From: Paracyclopina nana
Taxonomy: Eukaryota > Arthropoda > Copepoda > Cyclopoida > Cyclopettidae
DNA length: 64,000 bases
Direction: 5' to 3'
Assembly: GCA_019096065.1 (NCBI GenBank)
Contig: JAGUCH010000008.1
Span: 1,059,001-1,123,000 of the forward strand
Positions 1 to 13,900 of this stretch are shown in pieces; position 1 is the first letter of the stretch, and each line of letters opens with the position of its first letter. Under the pieces are notes generated by a model. The model saw nothing but the letters and a program-made list of their open reading frames with translations. It searched no databases and was not told the origin of the DNA. The position numbers were made by a program, and so were the translations under genes.

Positions 1-1557
1 TCACACATCATCTTGAATCTTGGCCTGGGGAACTCCTTACGTGGGTATTTGTCCCCTGCATGTGCGTAAGTTTCTTTGTCAACTGTATCAAAGAACTCAT
101 AGATCATCTTGATCTTTGGTATTTCCTTTTCGAAGTGCTTTCTAAGAGTTGGATAGGTGTACCAATCTCTGACGTCAGACATTAAAGCACTGACATAGTT
201 CCAGATGACATTAGCCTGAATTTCTTTTAAGGCCAATTCACTGCACATTGCCATGTAGTTTTGGTAATAAGCCTCATCTTGTTGCTGTTCTGTTGGCAAA
301 TTGTCGAATTCGGCAAAGAGCTCTTCAAACTTTTGCCTACTCATTTCACGCAATTTGTGAACTTTAGCATGACCATCGTCTGGGTCTACGTAGTCAGGTG
401 CATTCATGTGCTCATCGACCTCTTGTAGGTATGCGTTGTAGTCGATATTCTGTGTTCCTTCTGTTGACCGCTCAGATACCTCCGCTGGAGTGCGTTCACC
501 TGTCCTGGCAAGCAGTGATTCACTTACCTGAAAATCAAGAAGAGTAAAGTCATTATAAAGAAAAAATTGAATGGAAGTTTGTCATTTTACATTGTCATGG
601 GAACTCATTTCATTTTCAGAGCCAGTGAAATCTACATCTGCCAAATCATCATCGCTCCCGCTTTCTGCGTTATCTACAAAATCAGCTCCTTCAAGTACTA
701 GTGGAGCAATGTTGTCGTTATCAACGTTTTCTTCATTTTCGGTGTCAGAAATTGTGTCACTGGCCTCCTCATCGTAGGAATCATTCACAAAAGTCTTTTC
801 GCCATTTTCGAATAAGGCACTGTTAGCTTTGTTATCAATGTCATTTTCATCATCCAATCCCACTATTTCAGGCAATTCTGGACTATCAACAGTGGGATCA
901 ATGACCTCTCGTCCAATTGGAGTAATCCTGTTTGATGAGATTTTTTCACCCGGATACAACTCTTGCGTGCCGAATTCAAGATTGTTGGTAAAGTCGTCAT
1001 TCAATTCCCCTGAGGATTCGGACTCGTCGGCGTCACTTTGAGCATTGTCGCGCACACTGGAAAAAGAATTTAATAAACGACTCGTAAGTGTTAATTTAAA
1101 TTGACGACTCACATATCAATCAATGATCCACTTAGACAGTGATCACTACTGTCTCCTTTGGCGTAAGCATCAACACGTTCTTGCTCTCTTTGGCGTCGAA
1201 TTTGCAGAAGAGCTTCATGTTTAGCCTTTATAACGGCCATGTCCACAAACAGACCAGGACGTGGGCTTGGATTTCCAGTTGACGTCGACGGAATACCCAG
1301 TAGGTTGTGCGCTGCCCTTTCATACTGACTCCTGTTAAAGAGTCCCATTAATTCAAATAAAAGCTATGATTTTTTTTAAAAATGCCTTACTCATCGTCGA
1401 CGCTTAAATTTTGAGTTCGAAGAATTTCTTCTGCACGAATCCGATCTAGTTCTTGTTCGGCTTGCTTGGCGAGAAGTTTCTCTTTCTCACGTTGCAAGCG
1501 CTTCCTCTCTGTTGGTCCGAATCGCTTTTTAGGCCTTTTTTCAATTTTGCGAGGCAT
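1..1557 (-). CDS. Uncharacterised acidic coiled-coil-like protein, 3' end cut by window edge
   Basis: I do not recognise this gene. Four exons join with consistent phases: 1557-1391, 1331-1113, 1056-591, and 527 to beyond position 1, with GT-AG introns of 59, 56 and 63 bp. The start at 1557 opens with a Lys/Arg-rich segment (MPRKIEKRPKKRFGP) and a charged stretch rich in K, E, R and Q that looks like a coiled coil or nuclear targeting region. The third exon is strongly acidic (many D, E, S, N) and looks disordered. The visible C-terminal part is helical, with several Trp and Tyr residues. At least about 340 residues are visible. It is divergent from the gene at 1967 with about 410 bp between starts, so a shared promoter is likely. 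A nuclear role is only a guess from composition. Confidence 0.7.
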
Positions 1558-1966
1558 TTTTCAATTTCATAGCGACAGCTGACTAGCGGAAAAATGCGAT
1601 GACGTAGTTGTTGTCGTTGGCGTCGCTACTCAAACAGCGTTGTTCACGCAACCTATGTTGGTAATTAAAAATGCATTTTAATTAGTTTTCAGCAATCAAT
1701 TGTGACATTAAATGATGATATCTAATTAGTAATCCCATTTCAATTAATGCTAATGATGAATTGATTTGTTTTATTCGGTTAATAACGACTTTTTCGTGAA
1801 ATAAGTTTTTTTTGTCTTAAAACAACTTACGTAAGTTGACGCAAGAATATTCTCGAATATTTCAGCTGTCGCGAAATTCAAAATAATTCGTGAATTCACC
1901 TGAGGCGAAAATAACGGTCGTCGCCATTGCGATTAAAGTTTAAATTTCGACGCTAAAAGGTTCAAA
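1558..1966. promoter_or_regulatory. Putative bidirectional promoter between two divergent genes
   Basis: These 409 bp separate the two outward-facing start codons at 1557 (-) and 1967 (+). There is no clear TATA box at a useful distance on either side. A TGACGT-type core (GATGACGTAG) occurs near 1600, and the rest is AT-rich with some CpGs. The regulatory role is inferred from position only. Confidence 0.4.
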
Positions 1967-4900
1967 ATGAGTTCCCAAGCCCCAAAGGACGAAGCCGGGA
2001 CAGAATATGATCGCCTTGTGATTCTGTACCTCAACGAGAACCCACCGGCCACCCATATCGGCTTAAATGACGAACTTCCCGACGGTCGGACTGTGGCCGA
2101 GGCCATTACTTTTGATGCCACCATGCCCTTGAGCAATGCCCAGCGATTGCGGACCTTTCGCTACAAAGAGAAGGGCGAAGATGGATTCAGAGAGTTTTCT
2201 GTCCTCGCTCGTCTTGAAAAAGGTATTAATAAGATTTTCGACGTTGCGAATGAAGTGCTAATTTCTTCATTACATAGGACTCGAGCTCCACAGGATTCGC
2301 GACATAACAAGTCGCATTAATAAGCACTTCAGCGGTGTAATCGAGGCAAATAAAAGGTTGGCGATGAAATCGTTCGTGGTGAACAATTTCCCTGAAAAGG
2401 CCACGGTAAAGTACAACTACCCACAGTTTTTGCCTAGCGGAAAGGTCATCTACAGCCTATGGAAGGAAACTTCAACTCGCTCAAAGTCTAGGAAGAAGGC
2501 TCCTAAGACTGACGATCAAGCTGACTCGGATGATGATTTTAAGTCGCCGACCAAAAAGGCCCGAAAGGATACAGCGGAGGGGAAAACGCCGGGAAAAGGG
2601 AAAGGAGCCAAGACGGGCAAAACTCCGGTAAAGGCTACTAACCCTTTCTTCAAGAGTCCCCCAAAGAAGACACGAGGAAGAGCATCTAAAGGTGCTGATA
2701 AGAGCTTGGAAGCTCCGCCATCAAAGAAAGGCAAAGGCCGCGGCAAAAAGTCAAAGCCAACCGAGACGCCAACGTCAGCCTCAACAAATGAGCAGACAGA
2801 GGATGATCAAGAAATCGTCCAATTGTCATCTTCGTCTGATGATGCCATTAATAAGGCAAGCGACGCTAGCCAAGAGTCGGCATCTGCCAAAGACAAAGGT
2901 GCCGCCGATGATGCTAAAACATCTGATGTTACCGCAGACGCGGGCGAGATTGACAAGGAGGTAATAAATTAATTAACACCTCTACTATAAACCATAATAA
3001 TCAATTCTTATGTTTTCAGACGGCGACGGCGATTGAAGAGGAGGTGCTATCCTTGACTCTGCCAGTGATGCAAGATGTGGTCGCTGAAAAAGGAAAACCT
3101 TTTGATGAGATGGACGACACCAAAAAAGAGGAAGTCTTGGATCAGGTTCGGAGCAAGATTAAGGACTTGGAGATGACACTATTCTTGAAGAAAGTCATCG
3201 GTGAAATCTACAACGACCTTATTAAGCCGAAAATTGACTCGATTGACGCTAAAATTGAGGCACTGTCCCAAATGTTCGTGAAGGAGATTACCGAGCTTAA
3301 GCAGAAGCCACTTGGCCGAGACGTAAGAGTTTTATTCCCTATTTAACATTTGAACTTCTAATTGCAAAAGTAACAAATCACTTTCTCAGCGTACGATGGC
3401 AATTTGCACTGAGATAAAGGCTCTCCTGTCAAACCTTTCCATTGAAACGGGAAAAGTTAAAAAGCAAATTGACTTAAACATTGCAACTAATGCCGACGCT
3501 AGAGCAAGAGCTTTGTCAATTATTTGCCGTGCAGTCCCCTGGGATTTGATGGGACAGGCATGTGACGTCTTTTTTGCCAACCATCTTGTTCAAGACCTAC
3601 TTGTGGGATACCTAATGCCTTGCTTTAATGGCGTCGAAAACGAGATTGATTATTACATTGCTAAGGCCGTTTGCCAAAAATTTTTCACAGTCAATGGACT
3701 CGCCCACTTGGTGCACAAGCACCCAAAAAGGTACAACTATTTGATATGACGGCATCCATTGAAGCAAAGAACTTATAATTATCTTTTTAAGCTGGAAGAA
3801 GGCCTACTTCTTTAAGAGGCCTGTGCCAAAATCTCTGCTCAAGTTCATTGAGACCAGATTAGTCTCACGCCTACGAGAAACTTTTGGAATAGCTGAAGGA
3901 GCGGCGTTTGAAAACATGGAAATTATTAAAGACAGAATGTCTGTCAGGATGTCTAACGCCAGAACAACCTTAGCTAGGGCTGCCTTCAAAAAGTCAAGGC
4001 GAGTTGAAGATGGCGTAGCTGCTTTTTATGACAACGACATGGAGCAATATGGCGTTGTTCAGGTAAAGAATTAACTTAAGCTACAATAGAGTAGACACAC
4101 ATGTGAAGTCCTTTTTAATGCAGCATCTTTTGGATGAGCGTGTGCAGCCAATGGTCCTTGATGAATACATTGCCAAAGTCATGAACTGCCGTGGTGAATA
4201 CCGTGATGCCTTGGAAGACGAGGCAGAGGGCCGCTTCAATAAGGAAGCCGATGTTGTGGAGCGAGACCATCTTTTCGATGAGTTCAGGAACGAGTCACGC
4301 AAAGCTTGGACTGTCAACGAAGTTATTAAGTTGATAATAGCGGCGGCTCATACTTTAAAGAAAAATATTTATGAGCTCACTTACGATGAGCTCAAATTCA
4401 TGCCAAATGTGAGTGAACTTTAAAAGTAATTTTTTAAAAATGACATAACGTGTTATATTTTCAGTTGCCTGAAGTGCATGCTCAGGTATGTGATGAAAAC
4501 ATTGACAATATTGAAGATCTCATCCAGGAGTTCCCTATGGCGCCATTCCCAAATGTACCGGCAGGTACCCAAGGGAAATCTCCGCGTCGTCCATTTGTGC
4601 CGAGTCCTAGGAAATTCCCAGAGGAATACGCCAATCCTGCTAGAAAGGTAATTATAAAGTCTTTTATGTCGCCGCAGTGACAATTAAAAATTCTTTCATT
4701 AACATGGTCTTATTACACTAGCAAATTCTTCAAAGCGAATCCTCTGATAACGACGACGGCCATAGGGACCTTATGGAAGAAGATACCAGTGAAGAACAAT
4801 CTGAAGAAATTCTGAGTGATGACCTTAACAAAGGCTTAGTAAAGACGCCTGATGAGGATACTTCTTCAAATGTATCAGCCACTCCAGCCTCAACTACCGA

Positions 4901-7900
4901 AATCACTTTTGGCCCAACGGTGGAGACCACTCAAAATGTCAATACCACTTTCTTACCTCCGCCAGTGAGTCCCGACCTATTTTTAAGTTTACCTTGCCTT
5001 TTGTAGCAGGGAGCGTGTCGGCCTACGGGTCGACCGCTCGCTGCGCGCGCTCGCCTCGGGCGCGCGGTAGTATAACGAGTAGTATAGTGTGATCATCAGT
5101 AAAGGAAATAAATTCACCGCATTGACACGTGTTGTCTGCGGCCCAAAGACTGACCTCTGCTAGCCTCCAGGCCCGTCCCCGCTTGACGTAGCCTAGATAC
5201 GAGTAGTGGCTTGATAAGTCACAGTAGTATATCTCGACCTACTACAGATGGCGCGGGTCGTTGGACCTGTGATTTCATCACTCCACTACCCATTAAGTAC
5301 ATCCTGCCGGAAGCTATAAGTGCTAAGTATACACGATAAGTATAAAAGGGATAATAGTGCTGCTCAAATAATATCATGCTCGAGTCAACTGCCAAAACAT
5401 GAACCTACGTGCAAGCCACGAAGTAAAGAGAGATTAATGCTGAAAGCATGAAAGGCAGTTGACTATAAAAAGTAAAATAGTGGTGGCTAAAATGTAAAAA
5501 TGTAAAGCTCAGACCAGAGCAAAAGGGCAAAGATCACTCTGCAATAGCTGCAGCTGCAAACAATCAGAAAGCTATCAAATAACAATCAAAGGGATTGTCC
5601 GTGAGAGCCAGCGGCCGAATGGTCAGCCCGGCCAACGCTGGTGCAAATCATTGTAGATCCTAGTTAAGCTAGGGCCGGTCAACTCACGGGCAAATTCCAA
5701 CTGCAGGTGATCAAATAGTAATTGTTATGGGGGGACAATGGCCGAATGGTCGGGGCTGCTAACACCAGTCGCAAATCATTTGGATTCCAGTGAATGCTGG
5801 AGCCGGCCACCCCATGACAATGTACAAATAAAGGGGTGGAGAAGGAGAATAGAAGCTCATGACCACGTGGTGACCACATGACCGGTAGCGGATCAACAGC
5901 TGCGAGCTATCAGGATTCCACTGAAGCTAAAGCTGGTCACCACGTGCGGGTCACGGTCAAATAAACGATAAGGAGAAATGTGACACCAGCGTGGCATTTT
6001 CGGTGGTCAGTAAACAATCAATAAATGTCACGCCACAACCCTCTGCAGTGACCTGCGAGCGCGTTGGCGGATATATAAGACCACGCAGGTGGGGAATAGC
6101 TATCAGTTCCTTTCGGGCTTTCCCTCAGTTAACAGTAATCACAACTCACTTCATTGTTGAATCATAGACCACCATGGTAATTATAATAGCACATTCTCAC
6201 AAAAGACCGAAAGCTCACTCTTCTCCCCCACGCATAGGCCCAGCCACCACAAGATATAGCTGCTGCGGTGGCCCTTGAGGTCAACCGCCAAATGAGAGCC
6301 AACGCTGCTGTTCAGCGTCGGCCTCAACAACTCCAACTGCTCCGCGAGACGGATAGCCGCTCCTTCCAGCAATGGCGGATGCATATCGAGTCCCAATTTG
6401 AGGACTCGATAGAGCCGGAAGTCACCAAGAAGATGCTGATCAAGGCATCTATTGTCGGCCTTGCGTTGGAAATGATCAATTCCATCGACAAGAAGTCGAG
6501 CAATGACACGTACACCTACAAGCACTACCTCGACGACCTTGAAAAGGCCTTTGTGGACGAGTCGGCCCAAGAGGCCGCCAGGGTGGCATACGACACCGCC
6601 GCGCAGGGTCCCCATGAATCCGTAATGACCTGGGCGGCACGCATCAAGTCGCTCTACCTGAGGGCTTTCGCCAATGACGCACTGCGGTGCGCCAAGGTCG
6701 ACAAGGATCCAGAGGTCATTAGGAAGTTCACTATCAATCTGCGGGACCCTCAGACACGTTGGCTGGTAATCGCCAGCAAATATGATACGCTGACGGAGGC
6801 CGCTTCCAATGCATCCTCCAAGGAATGCCTGGTAGGATTAGCCGGCGGCAAGGCCAACCCCCTGGGGCAAGGGGGCATCATGCAAATCACCCAAGAGGGC
6901 ACCTCAGATCAACCCGACGTCGCCAAGATCATCGCCGCTCTAGGCGACAAGGCTAACATGAGATGCTACGGCTGCGGCGGCTACGGCCATCTCAAGGCTC
7001 AATGCACCAACCAACGCCAAAACGGCCAACGAGGGCGAGGAGGATTCCGGGGCCGGGGACGTGGCGGCCGCGGGCGTGGCAGTAACAATCCATACCACGC
7101 CGCCCCGCCGGTCTCGCCCCAAGAATATAATAAATATCGCAACGCGGCCATCGCACATGTGGCCAGTGCCCCCACGGACGCCTACACCTGGGAGGCGCCA
7201 AAAAACGGAGCCAGCCGGTCCTAAGGGACCGGCCATCAATGGAACCATCCATCACCTCACCAAACACGTTCACATCTGACAAGGCCCGATCATTCCTCGC
7301 CCATATTTCCAACATTAATAAATCATACGTATCTGAAGTTCCAATACGCCTCAACAACGTCAAATCAAGAGCACTCATCGACAGCGGTAATACGTGGAGG
7401 TCGGTCATCTCCTCCACGCTTGCAACCAAATTGGGGTTCACAAAAGCTCAACTTGCGCCCCTGATAGGAGAAACTGTCAACACAGCGGGCCAAAATCAAT
7501 CTCTAGAAATACTCGGCGAGGTACCGAAACCATTGATGCTTCACATCGGCACCTACCCGCAACCTTTCCCATTTCGACCAGCTGTCATAGCTAACCTCAC
7601 CATGGACGTCAACCTGTCGGGGCCCTTCATGAAAGCCCACGACATAGACCAGTTACATAGTGTCAACTCGCTCCGCATTCGAGGACGAATGATCAAGTTG
7701 GCAGGGGACACTTAATGAAAATGACAGTCGCGCAATCAACGTCCATGCCGTCTACACACGGGGTGAAACCACAGTGGGGCCAATGTCTTGTTGCGCCATT
7801 CCATAAAAATCCCCACCTGGGCCCGATCGCCGCACATCGATGGGATTGTTGAAGGATCAGGGGACTTCATGGAGGCCACTGAGCTGCACCCTGGCAGCGA

Positions 7901-10900
7901 GCCCTCAGCCGACCAGATGAAAAGGGCAACTGCGTTGTCGGGGTTATCAACACTACCGCAGAGCCTCTCATTATCCGCAACAACACCCGGTACGGGCAAG
8001 TTGAAAGGCTTGAGGCGAGTACCCACCGTGGCCAAGCTGGCAGCTGGAAGCTACGTAGCCAAGCTCGAGGGGGCCCAAACCCGGCCGCAGGGCCAGTACA
8101 CGGCCGAGATGGCCCAAACCTTCATTCAAGAATTCGACCTAGAAAACAACGACATCTTGAACACCCCTCAGCTAAAAGCTCGCACCTTGGCCCTGCTGCT
8201 ACAATACCAGGACACCTTCAGCCTCGATGGGTCCTCGGGCCAAACCGACTTGGCCGAGCACCGCATCGATATCATCCCGGGTACTCAGCCCATTAACATC
8301 CGCCGGCGGCCCATCAACCCGCACTTGCAGAAGTCGCTAGAAGAACAAGTCCAGAAATGGCTCCAGGAAGGCATCATCGTCCCTATTCAGTCGCCCTGGT
8401 GCGCGCCGCTGGTTCCGGTCACCAAGAAGAATGGGAAGACCCGGTGGTGCGTAGATTACCGCGCACTGAACAAGGTAACCATCGTCGACACGCATCCCAT
8501 TGGCGACATTCGGGATAACCTCAATCGGCTGGCGCACTCGCAAGTATTCTCTACCCTGGATACGACGGGAGCCTTTCACCACGTTCCCGTGAGGGCCGAG
8601 GACATCCCGAAGACAGCATTCGCGACCAATCACTCAACGTACGCATTCGCCTACATGCCGTTCGGCCTCACCAACGCGCCCCGGACGTATGCGCGCCTCA
8701 TCCAGCGGGTCTTGGAAGGGATCCCATACGACATTGCCTTGCCATACCTCGACGACGTGCTGATCCACAGCCGCGATGTAGAATCTCACTTCAGCCACCT
8801 GCAACGGGTACTGGACGCCCATCAACGGGCTGGCCTCAAACTGCAACCATCCAAATGCCACCTGTTCCGCCGTCGCATCACGTACCTGGGGCACGTCATC
8901 ACTCCTGAGGGCCTCTCTGTGGTCCCCGAGTACATCGACGTGGTCAAGAAGTGGCCCCTGCCACGAACCCGGCGGCAGCTACGCATCTTCCTGGGAAAGT
9001 GCGGCTATTACCGGTCCTTCATCAAGGATTACCAGAAGGTCGCCAAGGCGTTGACGGACAAACTCAGCCGGGAAGAAGATGTTCCCGACACCGCCGAGTT
9101 CGAACCCCCGCTGGAATACGTTGCCGCTTTTGAGGAGCTTAAGAAGCGGCTGTGCATGGCGCCCATCCTGGCTTTCCCCGATTGTGAGAGCCCGCAGCCA
9201 TTCATCCTGGATACCGACTGGAGCGGGGACAACCAGTGCGTGGGGGCCGTCCTGTCGCAAGTACAAGGGGGAAAGGAGCGAGTCATCCTCTTTGGGGCCA
9301 AGAAGCTGACCCGGAGCCAGGCTAACTACTCCGCCACCCAAGGGGAACTCGCTGCCGTCATCATCTGGCTGCGCAAGTGGCGGTATTACCTCCAATATCG
9401 GCCTTTCATCCTCCGCACGGACCATGCCGCCCTGCAATGGATTCGCACCATGGAGGAGCCCCGTAGCATGCTTGCCAGGTGGCTGGAGACCATCAGCCAG
9501 TTTGACTTCAAGGTCGTCCACCGGGCCGGAACCAAGCACGCCAACGCCGACGCCCTGAGTCGCGCCGAGCACGTCACCGACACCGAGGGCACGGACGTGT
9601 CCAATGAGAGCTGCGCGGGCGTCCAAGCGATGATAGCCTCGGCCGAGGCTGCCCTGGACATGGCCAACCCCGCCGAGTGGATCCAGGGGCAAACAGAGGA
9701 CGAGGATTTGCAACTGGTGCGGCGACTGATCAGCCAGCAGAGCCGACCGAGCCCTGAGCACAAAGAGGCCGCCTCCCATCGAGGCAAGATCCTGCTGGGC
9801 CTCTTTGACAGCCTCTACCTGGATGATCAAGGTCTCCTTCGGTACCAGAAGGAAGAAGGACAAGGCCGAGAGGCTCGCCACCTGGTCGTGGTTCCTCGAT
9901 CCTCGGAAGAAGGGCTAGTGAGGCACATTCACGAAACCATGGGTCATCAGGGCAGAGACACCACTGTTGACCGGGTCTCCCGCCGGTTTTACATGCCCAA
10001 CGCCACCCGAGTTGCCGCGGAGGTCGTGGCCACCTGCCGCACCTGCCAGAAACATCAGCCGGAGACCGCGGACCAACGTCACTCACTACATTCTCACCGG
10101 GCGGGCTATCCCTGGCAAAGGGTTGCCATCGACTACGTGGGGCCCCTCAAGCCCCCTGTCGACGGACATCAGTACCTCTTCACCGTACGTGACCTCTTCA
10201 GCCGATGGATCGAGGCTTTCCCATGCGCCTCGGCCAACGCTGACACCGCCGTGAGGTTCCTGACCTCAGAGATCATCCCGCGATATGGGCTAATGGAGAA
10301 CCTCCATTCTGACCGAGGCACCCACTTCACCGCCGCCCTGTTCCAGCAAGTAGCCAAAGCACTAGGTGTCAGGCACTCTACCACGCCGGCCTACAACCCT
10401 AAGTCTAACTGGGTTGAACGGGCCCACCGGGACCTCAACGGCCTCCTGGCCAAACTGGTCTGCGGGCGACCATCCCGCTGGAAGGAAGTACTGCCCGTCG
10501 CCCTGTTTATCATGCGCACCACCAAATGCCGCATGACCGGCTACGCCCCGTATGAATTGCTATTTGGGCGGCCTGCCACCTCGCAACTGGACCTTCTGTT
10601 TGGAGACCCCCAACCACTTCTGAGAGAGGCCTCTGAGGCCGGGCAAGTTGCCCAGGCCCTCAAGGCTCGAATCCAGGCAGCCCATGAATGGGCCCGAAAG
10701 AACATGGCCACATCGATCCACCGACAAAGGATGGCCTACCACAAGGACAAAACGACGTATGTCCCGGGGCAACAGGTGTGGCTGTACACGCCCACCGTGG
10801 CCCGCCACATCTCCAAGAAGCTCCAAACTTTCTGGTCAGGCCCCTGGACCATACTTAGGAAGGTCAACGACGTGACCTTCGAGATCTTGCCTGACCCCTC

Positions 10901-13900
10901 ATGGATTCGAAAGAAGTCCGAGGTCGTCTCGATCGACAGGCTCAAATTGTACCGGGCAACGGCGGAAGATGCCCACGATGGCAATGCCGGCAACCCGCCG
11001 CCAGCCAATGCAGATCTATCCATGCGAGGTGATGAGTTTGCTGAAGATGTTGCGCTCCCTTCCGATGATGAAGGCGACAGTGAGAACAACATCGAGCTCC
11101 CAACAACCGGCCACGAAACGGTATCAGCACCGTCACCTCGGGAAACACGGTACCGCAAACGTAGGACCCAGGCGGAAATGCTGCAACAAGAAACAGCAGA
11201 TTTCCTGGGGGCCGAAGTTGAGGTTGCCCATGGAGCATCATCTCCTGCAACCAGAACCAGATCACGCTCAGGCCAAAAATCAGATCAACCAGACCCAGAG
11301 CTACCTCCGCTGGCACCAATCAATATGCCGCCATACAGACCCCTGGTAGCACAGCCTACGGTCACGATGCCACAATTCAGGCCACTGCCTGAAATGAGCG
11401 ATTCTGAGAATGATGATTTTGCTACGCCAACAAATTCGAGCAGTGCTTCAAGCACAGAATAACAGACGAATGAGCAGCACAACAAAAAGACGGCCGCAAA
11501 ATTTTGGGGGCCCCCCTAAGTATACTTTGAAAATTCTGCGGCTTGAAAGAAAGCGCAATTAATAAAGAAATAATAGCAGCACAAACCGGCAGGTGTACAA
11601 TAATGAGGCAGCATGTCAACACGTTTCCTTTACTCTCTTTTCCAGAAGCAATGTACTTCACAATACTGATGACGTTCACACTACTACTCGAGGTGCCAAG
11701 CGCACAACCCCGGCCTCAACCTGCTCTACAGGAAGGAGGAGACGGACCACCTGAAGACCCGGCTGCCACCTTCACGGTGTTTGACTGCGAGTCACCAAAA
11801 TCAACCCACGAGAGCGTCGACTTGAATGACCCGGACGAATGCGATGATATCGGCACCACCTATGAATCGGCTGTCAACATCACCGTGCAGGTGCTGCAGA
11901 CTGCGACGACCAAACCCGTCGCCGCCCACCGTTGCCACGTGACCCTGACCCGCGAAGTGACCAGATGCGGGTTCGACAGCGTCAGCTATGGGACCCAGAT
12001 CGTTGCTTACCACCAGCCCTATCCCGTGTCGCCCCCGGCCTGCCGCAAGGCGGTGGAACGGGCTACCTGATCGTCGAGGGCCAACGGGTGAATGTGACCC
12101 TCAACGTGCCCGCCAACCTGGCTTACTTCTCTCGAGGAGGTCTTGACGGAGACCACCGATGCAGGACCATGTCATTCAGCCACAACGGTGTCATGTATCA
12201 CCGCTCTTACGAGCAGACCCGGATCGACGCCCTTGTCACCGCTGTCTATGGAAAACTGCACACCAGCTCTGGACGAGTGGTGTTCGATAATCACATCGTG
12301 GCCAACTACCGGGACAAGATCGTCCACGACACGCTCGAAGGCACCATGGTATGGGAAGCTCATGACACCACCTGCATGGAAGAGACCTCTGAGGTCTATC
12401 AAGGGCCCGCTTCGCTATACCCGCACCAGAACTCCACCATGCTAGGTCAGGTGGGGGATCTGCTCCTGATTGCCCGCGAAGAGGAATCCAGGTACGCAGG
12501 ATTTGTCCTTAAGGGGGTCCAGTCGACCTGCCAGCGGCGGGTCTTCCGGACTCAGCTGAGGGACTTTGCAGTCGTCCTTCTCCGCCCGGGCGAGGCTCCC
12601 ATCGCCGCGTCGACCCACCTGGCGGAAGAGGTCCACCACGCTCACGTGCAAACCCAACTGGCTTTCCTGCACGCCGAGCACGCCCTGCATCTCGACGACC
12701 GGTTCAAATTCCTGCAGGACCTCATCTGCAAGAATGAGCGGAGCATCCTGCACACCAAGCTGCAGGACATGGCCAGCGGTGGGTCCTCCTACGCCACGCT
12801 TGACTCCCACGGGCCCGGCCATTTGGTCACCCGGGCTGGGGCGGTCGCCTACATCACCAGCTGCTACCCGATGCAGGCCATGACGCGTGCCTTCCCTAAC
12901 TGCACGCAGGAGATCCCCGTGTTGGTCGGGAACCACTCCCGGTTCGCGGATCCCCTCTCCTTCATCTTGGTGGACCGGCCCAGCATCATACCCTGCGACG
13001 CCATCACGCCTGTGAAGTGGAGGATCCAGGGACACTGGATGTGTGCTACTCCTAGCATCCACTCCTGCACGCCGCCATCGCAATTGGACCCCACCTCCGA
13101 TCGACAACATGGACGCCCCTACGAGATCGGTCGGGGCCTAGGAGGTGGTATCTACTCCGCCCAGCAGCAGGCCGAGCACGCCCTCTACCTGCAGCTGTAC
13201 CACGCGCGCGAGGCCGTGGTCACCACTCTGACGTCCAACGTCCTGAGGAACAGAAGCCGCACGCGGATCGGGGGCCACCACCCTCTGGTCCGAGGACGAC
13301 ATCGACATGATGGTTGACCAGGTGGGCAACGCCCTCATCCCCTTCTTTTCGACCGTGGGGAAATACTGGAGCTACATGACCGGAGGTTTGGTGATCCTGG
13401 GCCTCATCAAGATCATCCTAGGCTCTATCATCCGTATGATTATCCTGTATTGCCGCCGGGGACTGGGGTGGTGGTTGATGTATGGCCTGTGGCACACTGC
13501 CTTCATGGCTGTCGAACTCCCCTGGCGCATGGTAGCCAACCTGGGTAACGACGGACCCTTGTTCCCTGGCGACGACGATGAGGATGATGGCCACCCGGAT
13601 TTCCGGCGCCGACCTCGCTGGAAGCGAGACCACCGAGAACGAGCGGCCACCGAGCTCAGTGACTTCACTGTGCAAGATGGTTCGGAAACGGGAGAGAAAG
13701 ACCCTTTGGATGCTCCAGACAAGTCGACATCGCCCCTCAAGGCTCTCCGCCGGTGGACGCGGCCCGACAAGGAGACCCAAGCATATCAGGACCTCCAAGC
13801 CCAGATCCGTACGATTCACCAGCAATACACGGATCTATACGGGGTCCTTCAGCAGACCCTTCCCCAGGCACGCATGGTTGACGCGAATGGGACCCAGCCC

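Noticed and set aside
8979-9881. Long minus-strand ORF across the RT/RNase H region
   Set aside because: It is a shadow of the GC-rich pol frame on the other strand. It has no domain and the sense frame carries YLDD, RNase H and integrase motifs.
12442-13110. Minus-strand ORF of 222 codons over env
   Set aside because: Antisense shadow of the GC-rich env-like coding region, with biased composition and no recognisable motif.
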